This document shows positions 1 to 6,358 of a stretch of 8,257 bases of DNA, piece by piece. The notes beneath the pieces are model-generated. The model ran no database searches, had not been told where the DNA came from, and worked only from the letters and a program-made list of their open reading frames with translations. The translations under genes were made by a program, and so were the position numbers. The first letter of the stretch is position 1. Each line of letters starts with the position of its first letter. Origin of the DNA: Clostridia bacterium (GTDB taxonomy: Bacteria > Bacillota > Clostridia > Oscillospirales > Butyricicoccaceae); the NCBI GenBank assembly GCA_017407765.1, contig JAFQVZ010000348.1:1-8257 (forward strand), given 5' to 3'.

Positions 1-39
1 ATATTCATTTTTGCACCAAATAACAATGAAAACAAGATT

Positions 40-68
40 AAAACCGACCCGCTGTGCGGGCCGGTTTT
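40..68 (-). terminator. Intrinsic terminator of the SLH protein gene
   Basis: A 7-bp arm (40-46 with 62-68) and a 5-bp arm (48-52 with 56-60) close on a 3-nt loop and are separated by one A/C mismatch (47/61). Read on the minus strand, the hairpin lies 9 bases past the stop codon of the SLH gene and its 3' arm runs into TTTTAATCTTGTTTT, a usable U-rich tract. On the plus strand the arm also ends in TTTT, so it may work both ways. This is seen directly; termination itself is inferred. Confidence 0.8.
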
Positions 69-77
69 GAAATTAAA

Positions 78-1220
78 TTAACTGAGCTTTGACGATGGTC
101 CAACCCCATGGATCTTTACATTGTTGACCATGTCACGCAAGATCTGATCTGCCTTGATATTGTATTCTTCGTTGCCCGAATAGGTTACAAATTCAGATAT
201 CTCATACTGATTATTTCCGGTTACAACTCTATATCCTGCAAATCTTATAAGAACCCCTTCTGTTTTAACACGAACATCATAACGATAAGCCTTTGCGCTT
301 CCAAATGTTACTTCTGTTACATTTACAATCGAAGGATCGACATTCATGGTCTGAGCAAGATTTGCCTTGTACTCATCGGCTGTTATGATCAACGCAGCCG
401 GCTTGTCGTATTCCCATTTATAAACAACGGCTGCGCCGTTATCTGATGTTTTTTCCGGTGTGAGCTGAAGTCCAAGATCAATATTCTGCTCATCTAATTC
501 AAAATAACTGGACAAGCTGTTAAAAGGTGCGGCCACGGTGACATTTCCATCTACATCCCAGTCAGTAAGCAGAGCAATCTGCTTTCTCAGGCTCTCATCG
601 ACGATGCGCGAGATGATAGCCGCCGCCTCACAGCGCTTAATGCTGGCATCAGGAGTATATGTGCCGTAGGGGTCGTTGCCGGTTACGATACCGGCGCGGA
701 ACAGGGTGCGGATGCTGTCTTCGTACTTATGACCCACGATATCAAGAGGAAGCTCCTCGGGAATATCGTTTATAATCACATACTCTTCCTCGGGCAGAGC
801 GCGGGTGAAGATATCGGCCATCTCGCCGCGGGTGATGTTGCGGTTGTAGTCGGCAAAGTCGCCGTCTTCGATATTGTCATTCTCGATGGCATAGTCGACA
901 TAGGTCTGATACCAGGGTGTGCCGTTGACCAGGGTATCCTCGCCGGTCGCATACAGCATGTGGATGCGGTCAGCCATGACTATGGCCTCAGCCACCGTCA
1001 GCGTGCCGTCAGGCTTGAACTCGGTGGGCGATGCGCCCTTGATAAGGCCGTATTCAAAGGCGGCCTTTACCGAGCCGTGATACCATGCGGCTTCGGCAAC
1101 ATCGGAAAATCCGGTATATTCTTTCGCCGCTTCAAAATTGTCCATACCCTTTGCAAAGGCCGTTACACTAAGACCCATGCAGAGCAAAGCTGCAACCATC
1201 ATAGAGGTGATTTTCTTCAT
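78..1220 (-). CDS. Secreted S-layer-homology (SLH) domain protein with an unrecognised C-terminal domain
   Basis: Probable cell-surface protein of 380 residues held to the wall by SLH repeats. Residues 1-23 form a signal peptide: KK, a hydrophobic core, then AFA before the likely cleavage site. Three SLH repeats follow at about 37-89, 102-143 and 155-209, recognisable from F-D/W-Y starts, 'AFEYGLIKG' and 'LFRAGIVTGN' turns, and TVAEA, ITRGE and IKRCE in place of the usual ITRAE motif. SLH domains in general bind secondary cell-wall polymer. Residues 215-380 are a separate domain I do not recognise; its strand-rich end, 'AYRYDVRV..' to 'ADQILRDMVNNVKI', loosely recalls PsbP/Mog1-like folds, but this is a guess. 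An ATG at 1229 is in frame, but the GGAAAGG ribosome site (1230-1236) abuts it with no spacing, whereas the ATG at 1220 lies 9 nt away, so I chose 1220. The gene stands alone and ends at a terminator. I saw no convincing promoter upstream. The 3' half is much more AT-rich than the SLH half. Confidence 0.88.
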   Translation of the reverse strand: MKKITSMMVAALLCMGLSVTAFAKGMDNFEAAKEYTGFSDVAEAAWYHGSVKAAFEYGLIKGASPTEFKPDGTLTVAEAIVMADRIHMLYATGEDTLVNGTPWYQTYVDYAIENDNIEDGDFADYNRNITRGEMADIFTRALPEEEYVIINDIPEELPLDIVGHKYEDSIRTLFRAGIVTGNDPYGTYTPDASIKRCEAAAIISRIVDESLRKQIALLTDWDVDGNVTVAAPFNSLSSYFELDEQNIDLGLQLTPEKTSDNGAAVVYKWEYDKPAALIITADEYKANLAQTMNVDPSIVNVTEVTFGSAKAYRYDVRVKTEGVLIRFAGYRVVTGNNQYEISEFVTYSGNEEYNIKADQILRDMVNNVKIHGVGPSSKLS

Positions 1221-1344
1221 ATTTTTCATCCTTTCCGCGTCATTTTTAATAACTGTTTGTAATTATTGGCGTAGATTAGACTTATCGGGTTCGTTTTTGT
1301 GTATTGCCGCAGATATGACAGATGTTTGGGGATGCAATAAACTT

Positions 1345-1418
1345 GCGGGCGTGCAATGCACGCCCCTACAGGGTAATTTACCGCAAGATGGCTGTAGGGG
1401 CGAGCATTGCTCGCCCGC
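1345..1418. repeat. Double-palindrome intergenic repeat (two hairpins inside a 27-bp inverted repeat)
   Basis: Arms 1345-1371 and 1392-1418 are reverse complements at 25 of 27 positions, around a 20-bp spacer. Each arm is also a near-perfect palindrome on its own: GGGCGTGCA-A-TGCACGCCC at 1347-1365 and GGGCGAGCA-T-TGCTCGCCC at 1398-1416. The two differences between the arms keep each arm self-complementary. The spacer holds a further small palindrome, GGTAATTTACC (1372-1382). There is no coding potential worth the name. It resembles short GC-rich palindromic repeats scattered between genes in clostridial genomes; copy number elsewhere cannot be judged from one window. The rest of the 1221-1529 gap holds the SLH ribosome site, the pepD terminator and nothing else I can identify. 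Confidence 0.85.
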
Positions 1419-1464
1419 TCATGCGATTCACGAACCTTCCCTGCGGTCGTCCGACAGATAACTC

Positions 1465-1506
1465 AAAAAACAACGTGAGCCGAAGCAGCCGAAGCTGCTT
1501 CGGCCC
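1465..1506 (-). terminator. Intrinsic terminator of pepD
   Basis: A perfect 10-bp stem (1480-1489 with 1494-1503), extendable by three pairs including a G-U on the minus strand (1477-1479 with 1504-1506), lies just past the pepD stop. On the minus strand the loop reads TTCG closed by C-G, the very stable UUCG tetraloop, and a run of six T follows (complement of 1465-1470). The T run begins several bases beyond the stem, slightly further than ideal. On the plus strand the stem is followed by CCCGTTTTA, so weak two-way activity is possible. Confidence 0.8.
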
Positions 1507-1529
1507 GTTTTATCAAAGCCTGTGTTTAA

Positions 1530-2984
1530 TTACTGCTCGTCGCAGAGTCTGTCAAGGATCTTAACCAGCAGGTTGAATACTCGCTCGTAAGAGCCCAGAT
1601 CCACCCACTCTTCGGGTGTGTGAGCGCCGCCCGAGTTGGGTCCGATGCCTACGATATCCAGGCCGGGGATCAGGCCGCGGAATACACCGGCCTCGGTGCC
1701 GCCGTGTACGGCTCTGACCTGGCCTTCCTTGCCCGACATTTCCTTATAGATATCCATGACCAGCTTGCGCATCTTGGAATCGGCATCAAAGGAGAATGCA
1801 GGATAGGAGCCTGTGATCTCGCACTGGGCACCTGCCATTGTGGCGATGTCGTGAACGACCTCGGAGATAGAACGAACAAGGCTGTCCTCTGCCGAACGTA
1901 CTGTGACTTCATACTTGACGAAGCCTTCTTCCATTGTGACAACGCCTACGTTGAGGGATGCATTGGTCAGGCCCTCGATAGCCATGCTCTTCATCATCAT
2001 GCCGTTGGGCAGAACGTGGCTCAGGTGAACGATCTGCTTTGTGGCCTCGAGATTGATGGCCTTTTCAGCCGAAGCTGTGTCGAGAACTACCTTAAAGCCG
2101 CTGTCGGAGAATGCCAGCTCGCGTGCAACTTCCTTCTCGGTCTCGGCAATGATCTCGCGTGCGCGGTCAGCCATGCCGTTATGGACCATGATCACACAGT
2201 CTGCCTCGCGGGGAATAGCATTGCCCTTGAAGCCGCCTGTGATGGATGCAATGTTGAAGATGCACTCCTTGGAGATATTATACAGAATACGTCCGAGGAT
2301 CTTGTTGGAGTTGCCCTTTTCCATGTGGATCATGCCGCCCGAATGGCCGCCGTCCAGGCCACGGATGTGGATGCCGATGCCTTCGCCCTTAGCCTCTACA
2401 TAGTGGAAGGGGACCTTTATGAAAACATAGTTGCCGCCTGCCGAAGATGCAAGGAAACCGCCCTCGCCGCCTGCGTCCATCGAGATCATTCTCTTGGCTG
2501 TCAGGTGTTCGCCGCTCATGTTCATGGCGCCGATAAGGCCGACCTCTTCCATCGAGGTCATAACGCACTCGAGAGGAGGATGGCGGAGATCCTTACGGTC
2601 GAGAACCGCCATCATGTAAGACAGCGCATAACCGTCGTCGCAGCCCAGTGTTGTGCCTGTAGCTGTGAGGATATCGCCGTTTACCTGAAGCTTGAGGCCA
2701 TCCTTTTCCCAATCATGGACGGTGTCCTGATTCTTCTCGGGAACGATGTCGAGGTGGCCCTGCAGCATGACTGCGGGCAGATTCTCGAAGCCGGGTGTGC
2801 CGGGCTTCTTGATGATGACGTTATTGAACTCGTCAACATTTACCCAGAGGCCGCGATCCTCGGCAAACTTCTTCATGAAAGCAGCGATTCCTGCCTCGTT
2901 GCGGGAAGCACGGGGAACTGCGCTGATCTCTTCAAAAAAGCGGAGAGCGTCGGCAGGCTCTCTGCCGGAAATAACATAGTTCAT
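1530..2984 (-). CDS. pepD: PepD-type aminoacyl-histidine (Xaa-His) dipeptidase, M20 metallopeptidase family
   Basis: Cytosolic zinc dipeptidase that splits Xaa-His dipeptides such as carnosine and, in characterised relatives, a range of unblocked dipeptides. It has 484 residues from the chosen start, close to E. coli PepD (485), and aligns by eye over its whole length. Metal and catalytic residues are in place (numbering from the chosen start): His77 and Asp79 in QGHLD, Asp116 in LGCDDG, the Glu146-Glu147 pair in SMEEVG (base and ligand), Asp170 in SMDAG and His455 in GGAHTPEE. The inserted lid domain carries GLDGGHSGGMIH and GNAIPRE. An ATG at 2990 is in frame, but GGAG (2993-2996) lies only 2 nt from it and 8 nt from the ATG at 2984, so 2984 is preferred. 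It has its own promoter and terminator, so it is probably monocistronic. It lacks a signal peptide. A general role in peptide use is the safest reading. Confidence 0.95.
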   Translation of the reverse strand: MNYVISGREPADALRFFEEISAVPRASRNEAGIAAFMKKFAEDRGLWVNVDEFNNVIIKKPGTPGFENLPAVMLQGHLDIVPEKNQDTVHDWEKDGLKLQVNGDILTATGTTLGCDDGYALSYMMAVLDRKDLRHPPLECVMTSMEEVGLIGAMNMSGEHLTAKRMISMDAGGEGGFLASSAGGNYVFIKVPFHYVEAKGEGIGIHIRGLDGGHSGGMIHMEKGNSNKILGRILYNISKECIFNIASITGGFKGNAIPREADCVIMVHNGMADRAREIIAETEKEVARELAFSDSGFKVVLDTASAEKAINLEATKQIVHLSHVLPNGMMMKSMAIEGLTNASLNVGVVTMEEGFVKYEVTVRSAEDSLVRSISEVVHDIATMAGAQCEITGSYPAFSFDADSKMRKLVMDIYKEMSGKEGQVRAVHGGTEAGVFRGLIPGLDIVGIGPNSGGAHTPEEWVDLGSYERVFNLLVKILDRLCDEQ

Positions 2985-3020
2985 AATCATTTCTCCTTTT
3001 CGGAAGTTGTTATTTATTTA

Positions 3021-3049
3021 AGTATATTATCACTGGCATGTTTTTTCAA
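3021..3049 (-). promoter_or_regulatory. Sigma-A-type promoter for pepD
   Basis: On the minus strand, TTGAAA (complement of 3044-3049) and TATACT (complement of 3021-3026) are separated by 17 bp. Each matches the consensus at 5 of 6 bases. The start would lie near 3015, giving a leader of about 30 nt to the ATG at 2984 with AAAGGAG in front of it. An overlapping alternative -10, TAATAT, sits 3 bp upstream. Seen in sequence; activity is inferred. Confidence 0.75.
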
Positions 3050-3081
3050 GAAAACTTTGATTAAAATATGAAGATTAGCTG

Positions 3082-3110
3082 TTTAACCATGTCACGACTT
3101 GTGATATAAT
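3082..3110 (+). promoter_or_regulatory. Promoter of the first MATE gene (extended -10)
   Basis: TTTAAC (3082-3087), a 17-bp spacer and a perfect TATAAT (3105-3110) preceded by TGA, an extended -10 that can offset the weak -35. The start would be near 3117. The leader holds AAAGGAGA (3137-3144), 8 nt before the ATG at 3153. The same arrangement and many of the same bases recur before the second MATE gene, which supports it as real. Confidence 0.75.
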
Positions 3111-3152
3111 GGGTACACTGATTATGATATGAAAAGAAAGGAGACATGCTCT

Positions 3153-4655
3153 ATGGAAACTAAAACAAAACCCACAGAGCAGCAGAGCTCTAAGTCTGTC
3201 AGGAAGATAGCGACCACCCTCGACACTCTTCCCGCCGGCGATCCCCATTCCATCGCCAAAGTCGACACCAAAGCCGCTCTGCCGGAGGGCGTATCCTCCA
3301 AAATGCTGTATAAAGACATTGTTACCATCGGCTGGCCCGCCTTTGTCGAGCTGACCCTTATGCAGCTCACATCCATGTTCGACACCATGCAGGTAAGCCG
3401 TCTGGGCACCTGGGCAACCTCGGCCGTCGGCCTCACCAACCTGCCCAAGATGCTCCTCGGCACTGCCTTTATGGCCCTTAACACCGGTACAATGGCAATG
3501 GTTGGCCGCTATCGCGGCGCCGGCCAGCAGGAAAACGCCAAGCGCGTTATCCGCCAGACCTTTGTCCTTAATGCCCTCTGCGGCATTATCTTCGGCCTCA
3601 TCGGCCTTTTCTTTGCCGAGCCCTTCATCAGATTTATGGGCGCCAGCGAAGCAAAGGTGCTTGAAGAAGGCGTAAAATATTTCCAGATCCAGATGATCGG
3701 CTTTATGACCGTGTCGATGACCTCGTGTATTACCAGTACGCTAAGAGGCTGCGGCGACTCGAAAACCGCCATGGTTTATAACATGACCTCGAACGTAGTC
3801 AATGTAACCTTCAACTACATTCTCATCAACGGCCACTTCGGCTTCCCCCGTCTCGAAGTTGTCGGCGCATCCATCGCCACCGTTATGGGCCAGACAGTTG
3901 CCCTCGTCATGGCTATCCATGCCATCCGCAGAAAGAGCCAGTATGCCCGCCTCGAGTTCCATAAGGGCTCGATCTTCAAGCTGGACCGCGACATTATTTC
4001 CAACGTCACACGAATCGGCTTCCCCTCGATGATCGAACAGCTGGCCATGCGTATGGGCATCATCGTCTTCACAAAGACTGTTGCCGGCCTGGGCACCGAC
4101 GCCTATGCCACACACACCATCTGCATGAACATCCAGTCGATGACCTTTATGAACGGCCAGGCCTTCGCCACCTCGGCAACCTCGCTGGTCAGCCAGTCGC
4201 TGGGCAAGGGCCGCCCCGACATGGCAATGCACTATTCCAAGCGTGCCCAGCGCGTTGGTATGTTCACCGCAATAGTTATCGCCACAGGCATCTTCTTCTT
4301 TAACGAGTTCCTTATCGGCCTCTATAACAGTGACCCCGCCATCATTGCCGCAGGCACCGGCCTTCTGTCGATGGTAGCGCTGGTCCAGCCCTTCCAGTGC
4401 TCGCAGTTTATCCTCAGCGGTGCGCTGCGCGGCGCAGGCGACACCAAGTACACCGCTATGGTAGTTATGCTCACCGCTATGCTGCTCCGTCCCGGCCTGG
4501 CTATCCTGCTCATCAAGGGCTTTGGCTTCGGCCTCGAAGGCGCTTGGTATGCTCTGGTTGCCGACCAGCTGCTGCGAACCACCCTTGTATTTGCCCGTTA
4601 CCACACCGGCAAATGGGTAACCTCCTTCAAGCCCAGCGAAGCACGCAAGGCATAA
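3153..4655 (+). CDS. MATE-family cation-coupled efflux transporter, first tandem copy
   Basis: Inner-membrane transporter of the MATE family, whose members export drugs or metabolites in exchange for Na+ or H+; the substrate here is unknown. It has 500 residues. About 50 hydrophilic residues, including TTLDTLPAGDPH, precede the first membrane segment (about 54-78), which bears the acidic residue Asp77 in SMFDT. The two-lobe MATE symmetry is visible: LRGCGDSK (197-204) and LRGAGDTK (425-432) occupy equivalent places, as do the loops GRYRGAGQQENAKR (118-131) and SQSLGKGRPDMAMHYSKR (347-364). Usual MATE length is about 440-460, so the extra length is the N-terminal tail. An in-frame ATG at 3129 lies upstream of the ribosome site (3137-3144); the ATG at 3153, 8 nt after it and matching the start of the second copy, is preferred. 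It has its own promoter and terminator. By eye it is roughly three-quarters identical to the next gene. Confidence 0.93.
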   Translation: METKTKPTEQQSSKSVRKIATTLDTLPAGDPHSIAKVDTKAALPEGVSSKMLYKDIVTIGWPAFVELTLMQLTSMFDTMQVSRLGTWATSAVGLTNLPKMLLGTAFMALNTGTMAMVGRYRGAGQQENAKRVIRQTFVLNALCGIIFGLIGLFFAEPFIRFMGASEAKVLEEGVKYFQIQMIGFMTVSMTSCITSTLRGCGDSKTAMVYNMTSNVVNVTFNYILINGHFGFPRLEVVGASIATVMGQTVALVMAIHAIRRKSQYARLEFHKGSIFKLDRDIISNVTRIGFPSMIEQLAMRMGIIVFTKTVAGLGTDAYATHTICMNIQSMTFMNGQAFATSATSLVSQSLGKGRPDMAMHYSKRAQRVGMFTAIVIATGIFFFNEFLIGLYNSDPAIIAAGTGLLSMVALVQPFQCSQFILSGALRGAGDTKYTAMVVMLTAMLLRPGLAILLIKGFGFGLEGAWYALVADQLLRTTLVFARYHTGKWVTSFKPSEARKA

Positions 4656-4669
4656 CCTTAAATCCTCTT

Positions 4670-4700
4670 CCCCTCCGGCTTTGTCGGAGGGGATATTTTT
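4670..4700 (+). terminator. Intrinsic terminator between the two MATE genes
   Basis: A perfect 8-bp GC-rich stem, CCCCTCCG (4670-4677) with CGGAGGGG (4685-4692), has a 7-nt loop and is followed by ATATTTTTATAT. It starts 15 bases after the stop of the first MATE gene. With the promoter at 4750-4778 it makes the two transporters separate transcription units. Confidence 0.88.
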
Positions 4701-4749
4701 ATATCATTCACGTTAAAAAAATAACTAAAAGAGAATTAAGCGAAGAATA

Positions 4750-4778
4750 TTTAAACGTCAAACAAAGTGTGCTATAAT
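4750..4778 (+). promoter_or_regulatory. Promoter of the second MATE gene (extended -10), paralogous to the first
   Basis: TTTAAA (4750-4755), a 17-bp spacer and TATAAT (4773-4778) preceded by TGC. Spacing and -10 match those of the first MATE promoter, and GTCA follows the -35 in both. The leader ends in TGATATGAGAAAGGAGA (4793-4809), which also mirrors the first copy, and the ATG is at 4817. Confidence 0.78.
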
Positions 4779-4816
4779 ACAAAAGTTATTATTGATATGA
4801 GAAAGGAGAATGCTCT

Positions 4817-6322
4817 ATGGACGACAATAAAAAGACCAAAGAGCAGAGCGCGGCTCCTGCAAAGGTAAAGAAGGTAACCACTACCCTCGACAGCCTGCCT
4901 GCAGGCGACCCCCACGCCCTTGAACGCACATCCACCAAGGCTCCCCTCCCCGAGGGAGTCACATCCAAGATGCTCTATAAAGACATCATCACCATTGCAT
5001 GGCCTGCCCTCGTCGAGCTGACGCTGATGCAGCTCACCTCGATGTTCGACACCATACAGGTAAGCCAGCTGGGCACATGGGCAACCTCGGCCGTCGGCCT
5101 TACCACCCAGCCCAAGTTCCTTCTGGCCACCGCCTTTACTGCCCTCAACACCGGCACAATGGCCCTTGTCGGCCGTTATCGTGGTTCGGGCGAGCAGGAA
5201 AAGGCAAAGCGAGTCATCCGCCAGTCCTTTATGCTGAACACCTTCTTTGGCCTGCTGTTCGCCATCGTCGGCCTCATTTTTGCCGAGCCGATGATCGCCT
5301 TTATGGGCGCCAGCGAAGAAAAGGTCCTTATTGAAGGCGTAAAGTATTTCCAGATCCAGATGCTCGGTATGTTCACCGTATCGATGACATCGTGTATAAC
5401 CAGTACGCTAAGAGGCTGCGGCGACTCAAAGACGGCTATGATGTATAATATGATATCCAACGTCATAAACGTAACCTTCAACTACATCCTCATCAACGGT
5501 CATTTCGGCTTCCCCCGCCTCGAAGTTGTCGGCGCGTCCATCGCCACCGTTATGGGCCAGACCGTCGCCCTGTTCATCGCACTTTACGCTATCCGCAGAA
5601 AGAACCAGTATGCCCGCCTCGAGTTCCCCAAGGGCTCTGTCAAGCTGGACAAGGACGTTGTTTCCAACATCGCACGCATCGGCCTGCCCGCTATGGTCGA
5701 GCAGCTGGCAATGCGTTTCGGCGTTATCGTCTTCACAAAGACCATCGCCGGCCTCGGCACCGACGCCTATGCCACACACACCATTTGTATGAGCATCCAG
5801 TCGATGACCTTTATGAACGGCCAGGCCTTCGCCACCTCGGCAACCTCGCTGGTCAGCCAGTCGCTGGGTAAGGGACGTGCCGATATGGCTATGCACTATT
5901 CCAAGCGCACACAGCGCATAGGCATGATGACCGCTGCCATGATCGCAGTAGTAGTCTTCACCTGCAACAAGCCCCTTATCGGCCTCTATAACAGCGACCC
6001 CGCCATTATCGCCACCGGCTCGGCTCTGCTGTCGATGGTAGCTCTCATCCAGCCCTTCCAGGCATCGCAGTTCATCTTCGCCGGCGCTCTGCGCGGCGCG
6101 GGCGACACCAAGTTCACCGCAATGGTAACTATGCTTACCGTCATGCTGCTCCGCCCCGGTATGGCCATCTTCTTCATCAACCAGTTTGATCTTGGCCTCA
6201 ACGGCGCATGGTATGCTCTGGTAATCGACCAGCTGGTCCGTACATCGCTGGTATTCTACCGCTATCATTCGGGTAAGTGGACCACATCCTTCAAGCCCAC
6301 CGACTCAAAACAGCGCATCTAA
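4817..6322 (+). CDS. MATE-family cation-coupled efflux transporter, second tandem copy
   Basis: Paralogue of the upstream gene, 501 residues, colinear almost throughout. It shares the hydrophilic N-terminal tail with TTLDSLPAGDPH, the first membrane segment with Asp78 in SMFDT, and both LRGxGD(S/T)K repeats. Differences cluster in the first 20 residues, in several membrane segments (for example AAMIAVVVFTCNKPL against AIVIATGIFFFNEFL) and in the last few residues. The loop between lobes is one residue shorter (PKGSVKLDKD against HKGSIFKLDRD). Such changes facing the pore could alter substrate choice, but this is inference. The start at 4817 is preceded by GAAAGGAGA (4801-4809) at 7 nt. It carries its own promoter and terminates at the hairpin shared with the regulator gene downstream. 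Confidence 0.93.
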   Translation: MDDNKKTKEQSAAPAKVKKVTTTLDSLPAGDPHALERTSTKAPLPEGVTSKMLYKDIITIAWPALVELTLMQLTSMFDTIQVSQLGTWATSAVGLTTQPKFLLATAFTALNTGTMALVGRYRGSGEQEKAKRVIRQSFMLNTFFGLLFAIVGLIFAEPMIAFMGASEEKVLIEGVKYFQIQMLGMFTVSMTSCITSTLRGCGDSKTAMMYNMISNVINVTFNYILINGHFGFPRLEVVGASIATVMGQTVALFIALYAIRRKNQYARLEFPKGSVKLDKDVVSNIARIGLPAMVEQLAMRFGVIVFTKTIAGLGTDAYATHTICMSIQSMTFMNGQAFATSATSLVSQSLGKGRADMAMHYSKRTQRIGMMTAAMIAVVVFTCNKPLIGLYNSDPAIIATGSALLSMVALIQPFQASQFIFAGALRGAGDTKFTAMVTMLTVMLLRPGMAIFFINQFDLGLNGAWYALVIDQLVRTSLVFYRYHSGKWTTSFKPTDSKQRI

Positions 6323-6326
6323 ACAC

Positions 6327-6354
6327 AAAATCCCATCCGAAAGGATGGGATTTT
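6327..6354. terminator. Bidirectional terminator between the second MATE gene and the response regulator
   Basis: A perfect 12-bp stem, AAAATCCCATCC (6327-6338) with GGATGGGATTTT (6343-6354), has a GAAA tetraloop on the plus strand. It sits 4 bp after the MATE stop and 4 bp past the end of the convergent regulator gene. The T tract TTTTTCTTTC follows on the plus strand and TTTTGTGTTT on the minus strand, so it can serve both convergent genes. Confidence 0.9.
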
Positions 6355-6358
6355 TCTT

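Noticed and set aside
1237..1344. Promoter for the SLH gene
   Set aside because: AATAAT (complement within 1259-1268) could be a -10, but no acceptable -35 lies 16-18 bp upstream, so I do not annotate one.
1345..1418. CRISPR or an attachment site at the double palindrome
   Set aside because: There are only two inverted units and no regularly spaced direct repeats, no integrase nearby and no tRNA gene.
1138..1564. Short plus-strand frames across the SLH start region and the palindromic repeat
   Set aside because: They read through a signal-peptide antisense region, the repeat and a terminator, with no start signal or recognisable protein features.
1620..3071. A 483-codon open frame on the plus strand opposite pepD
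   Set aside because: It mirrors the codon pattern of pepD, is unusually rich in Cys, His and Ala, has no ribosome site, shows no known domain, and runs through the pepD promoter. The opposite strand has full PepD motifs.
3117..3152. Riboswitch or attenuator ahead of the MATE genes
   Set aside because: The leaders are only about 30-40 nt from predicted starts and contain no stable hairpin or known aptamer core.
3741..4604. Long minus-strand open frames inside both MATE genes (also 5426-6268) with similar translations
   Set aside because: The likeness between the two follows from the similarity of the MATE genes themselves. The translations are Gly/His/Asp-rich with no domain, and no ribosome site precedes them.
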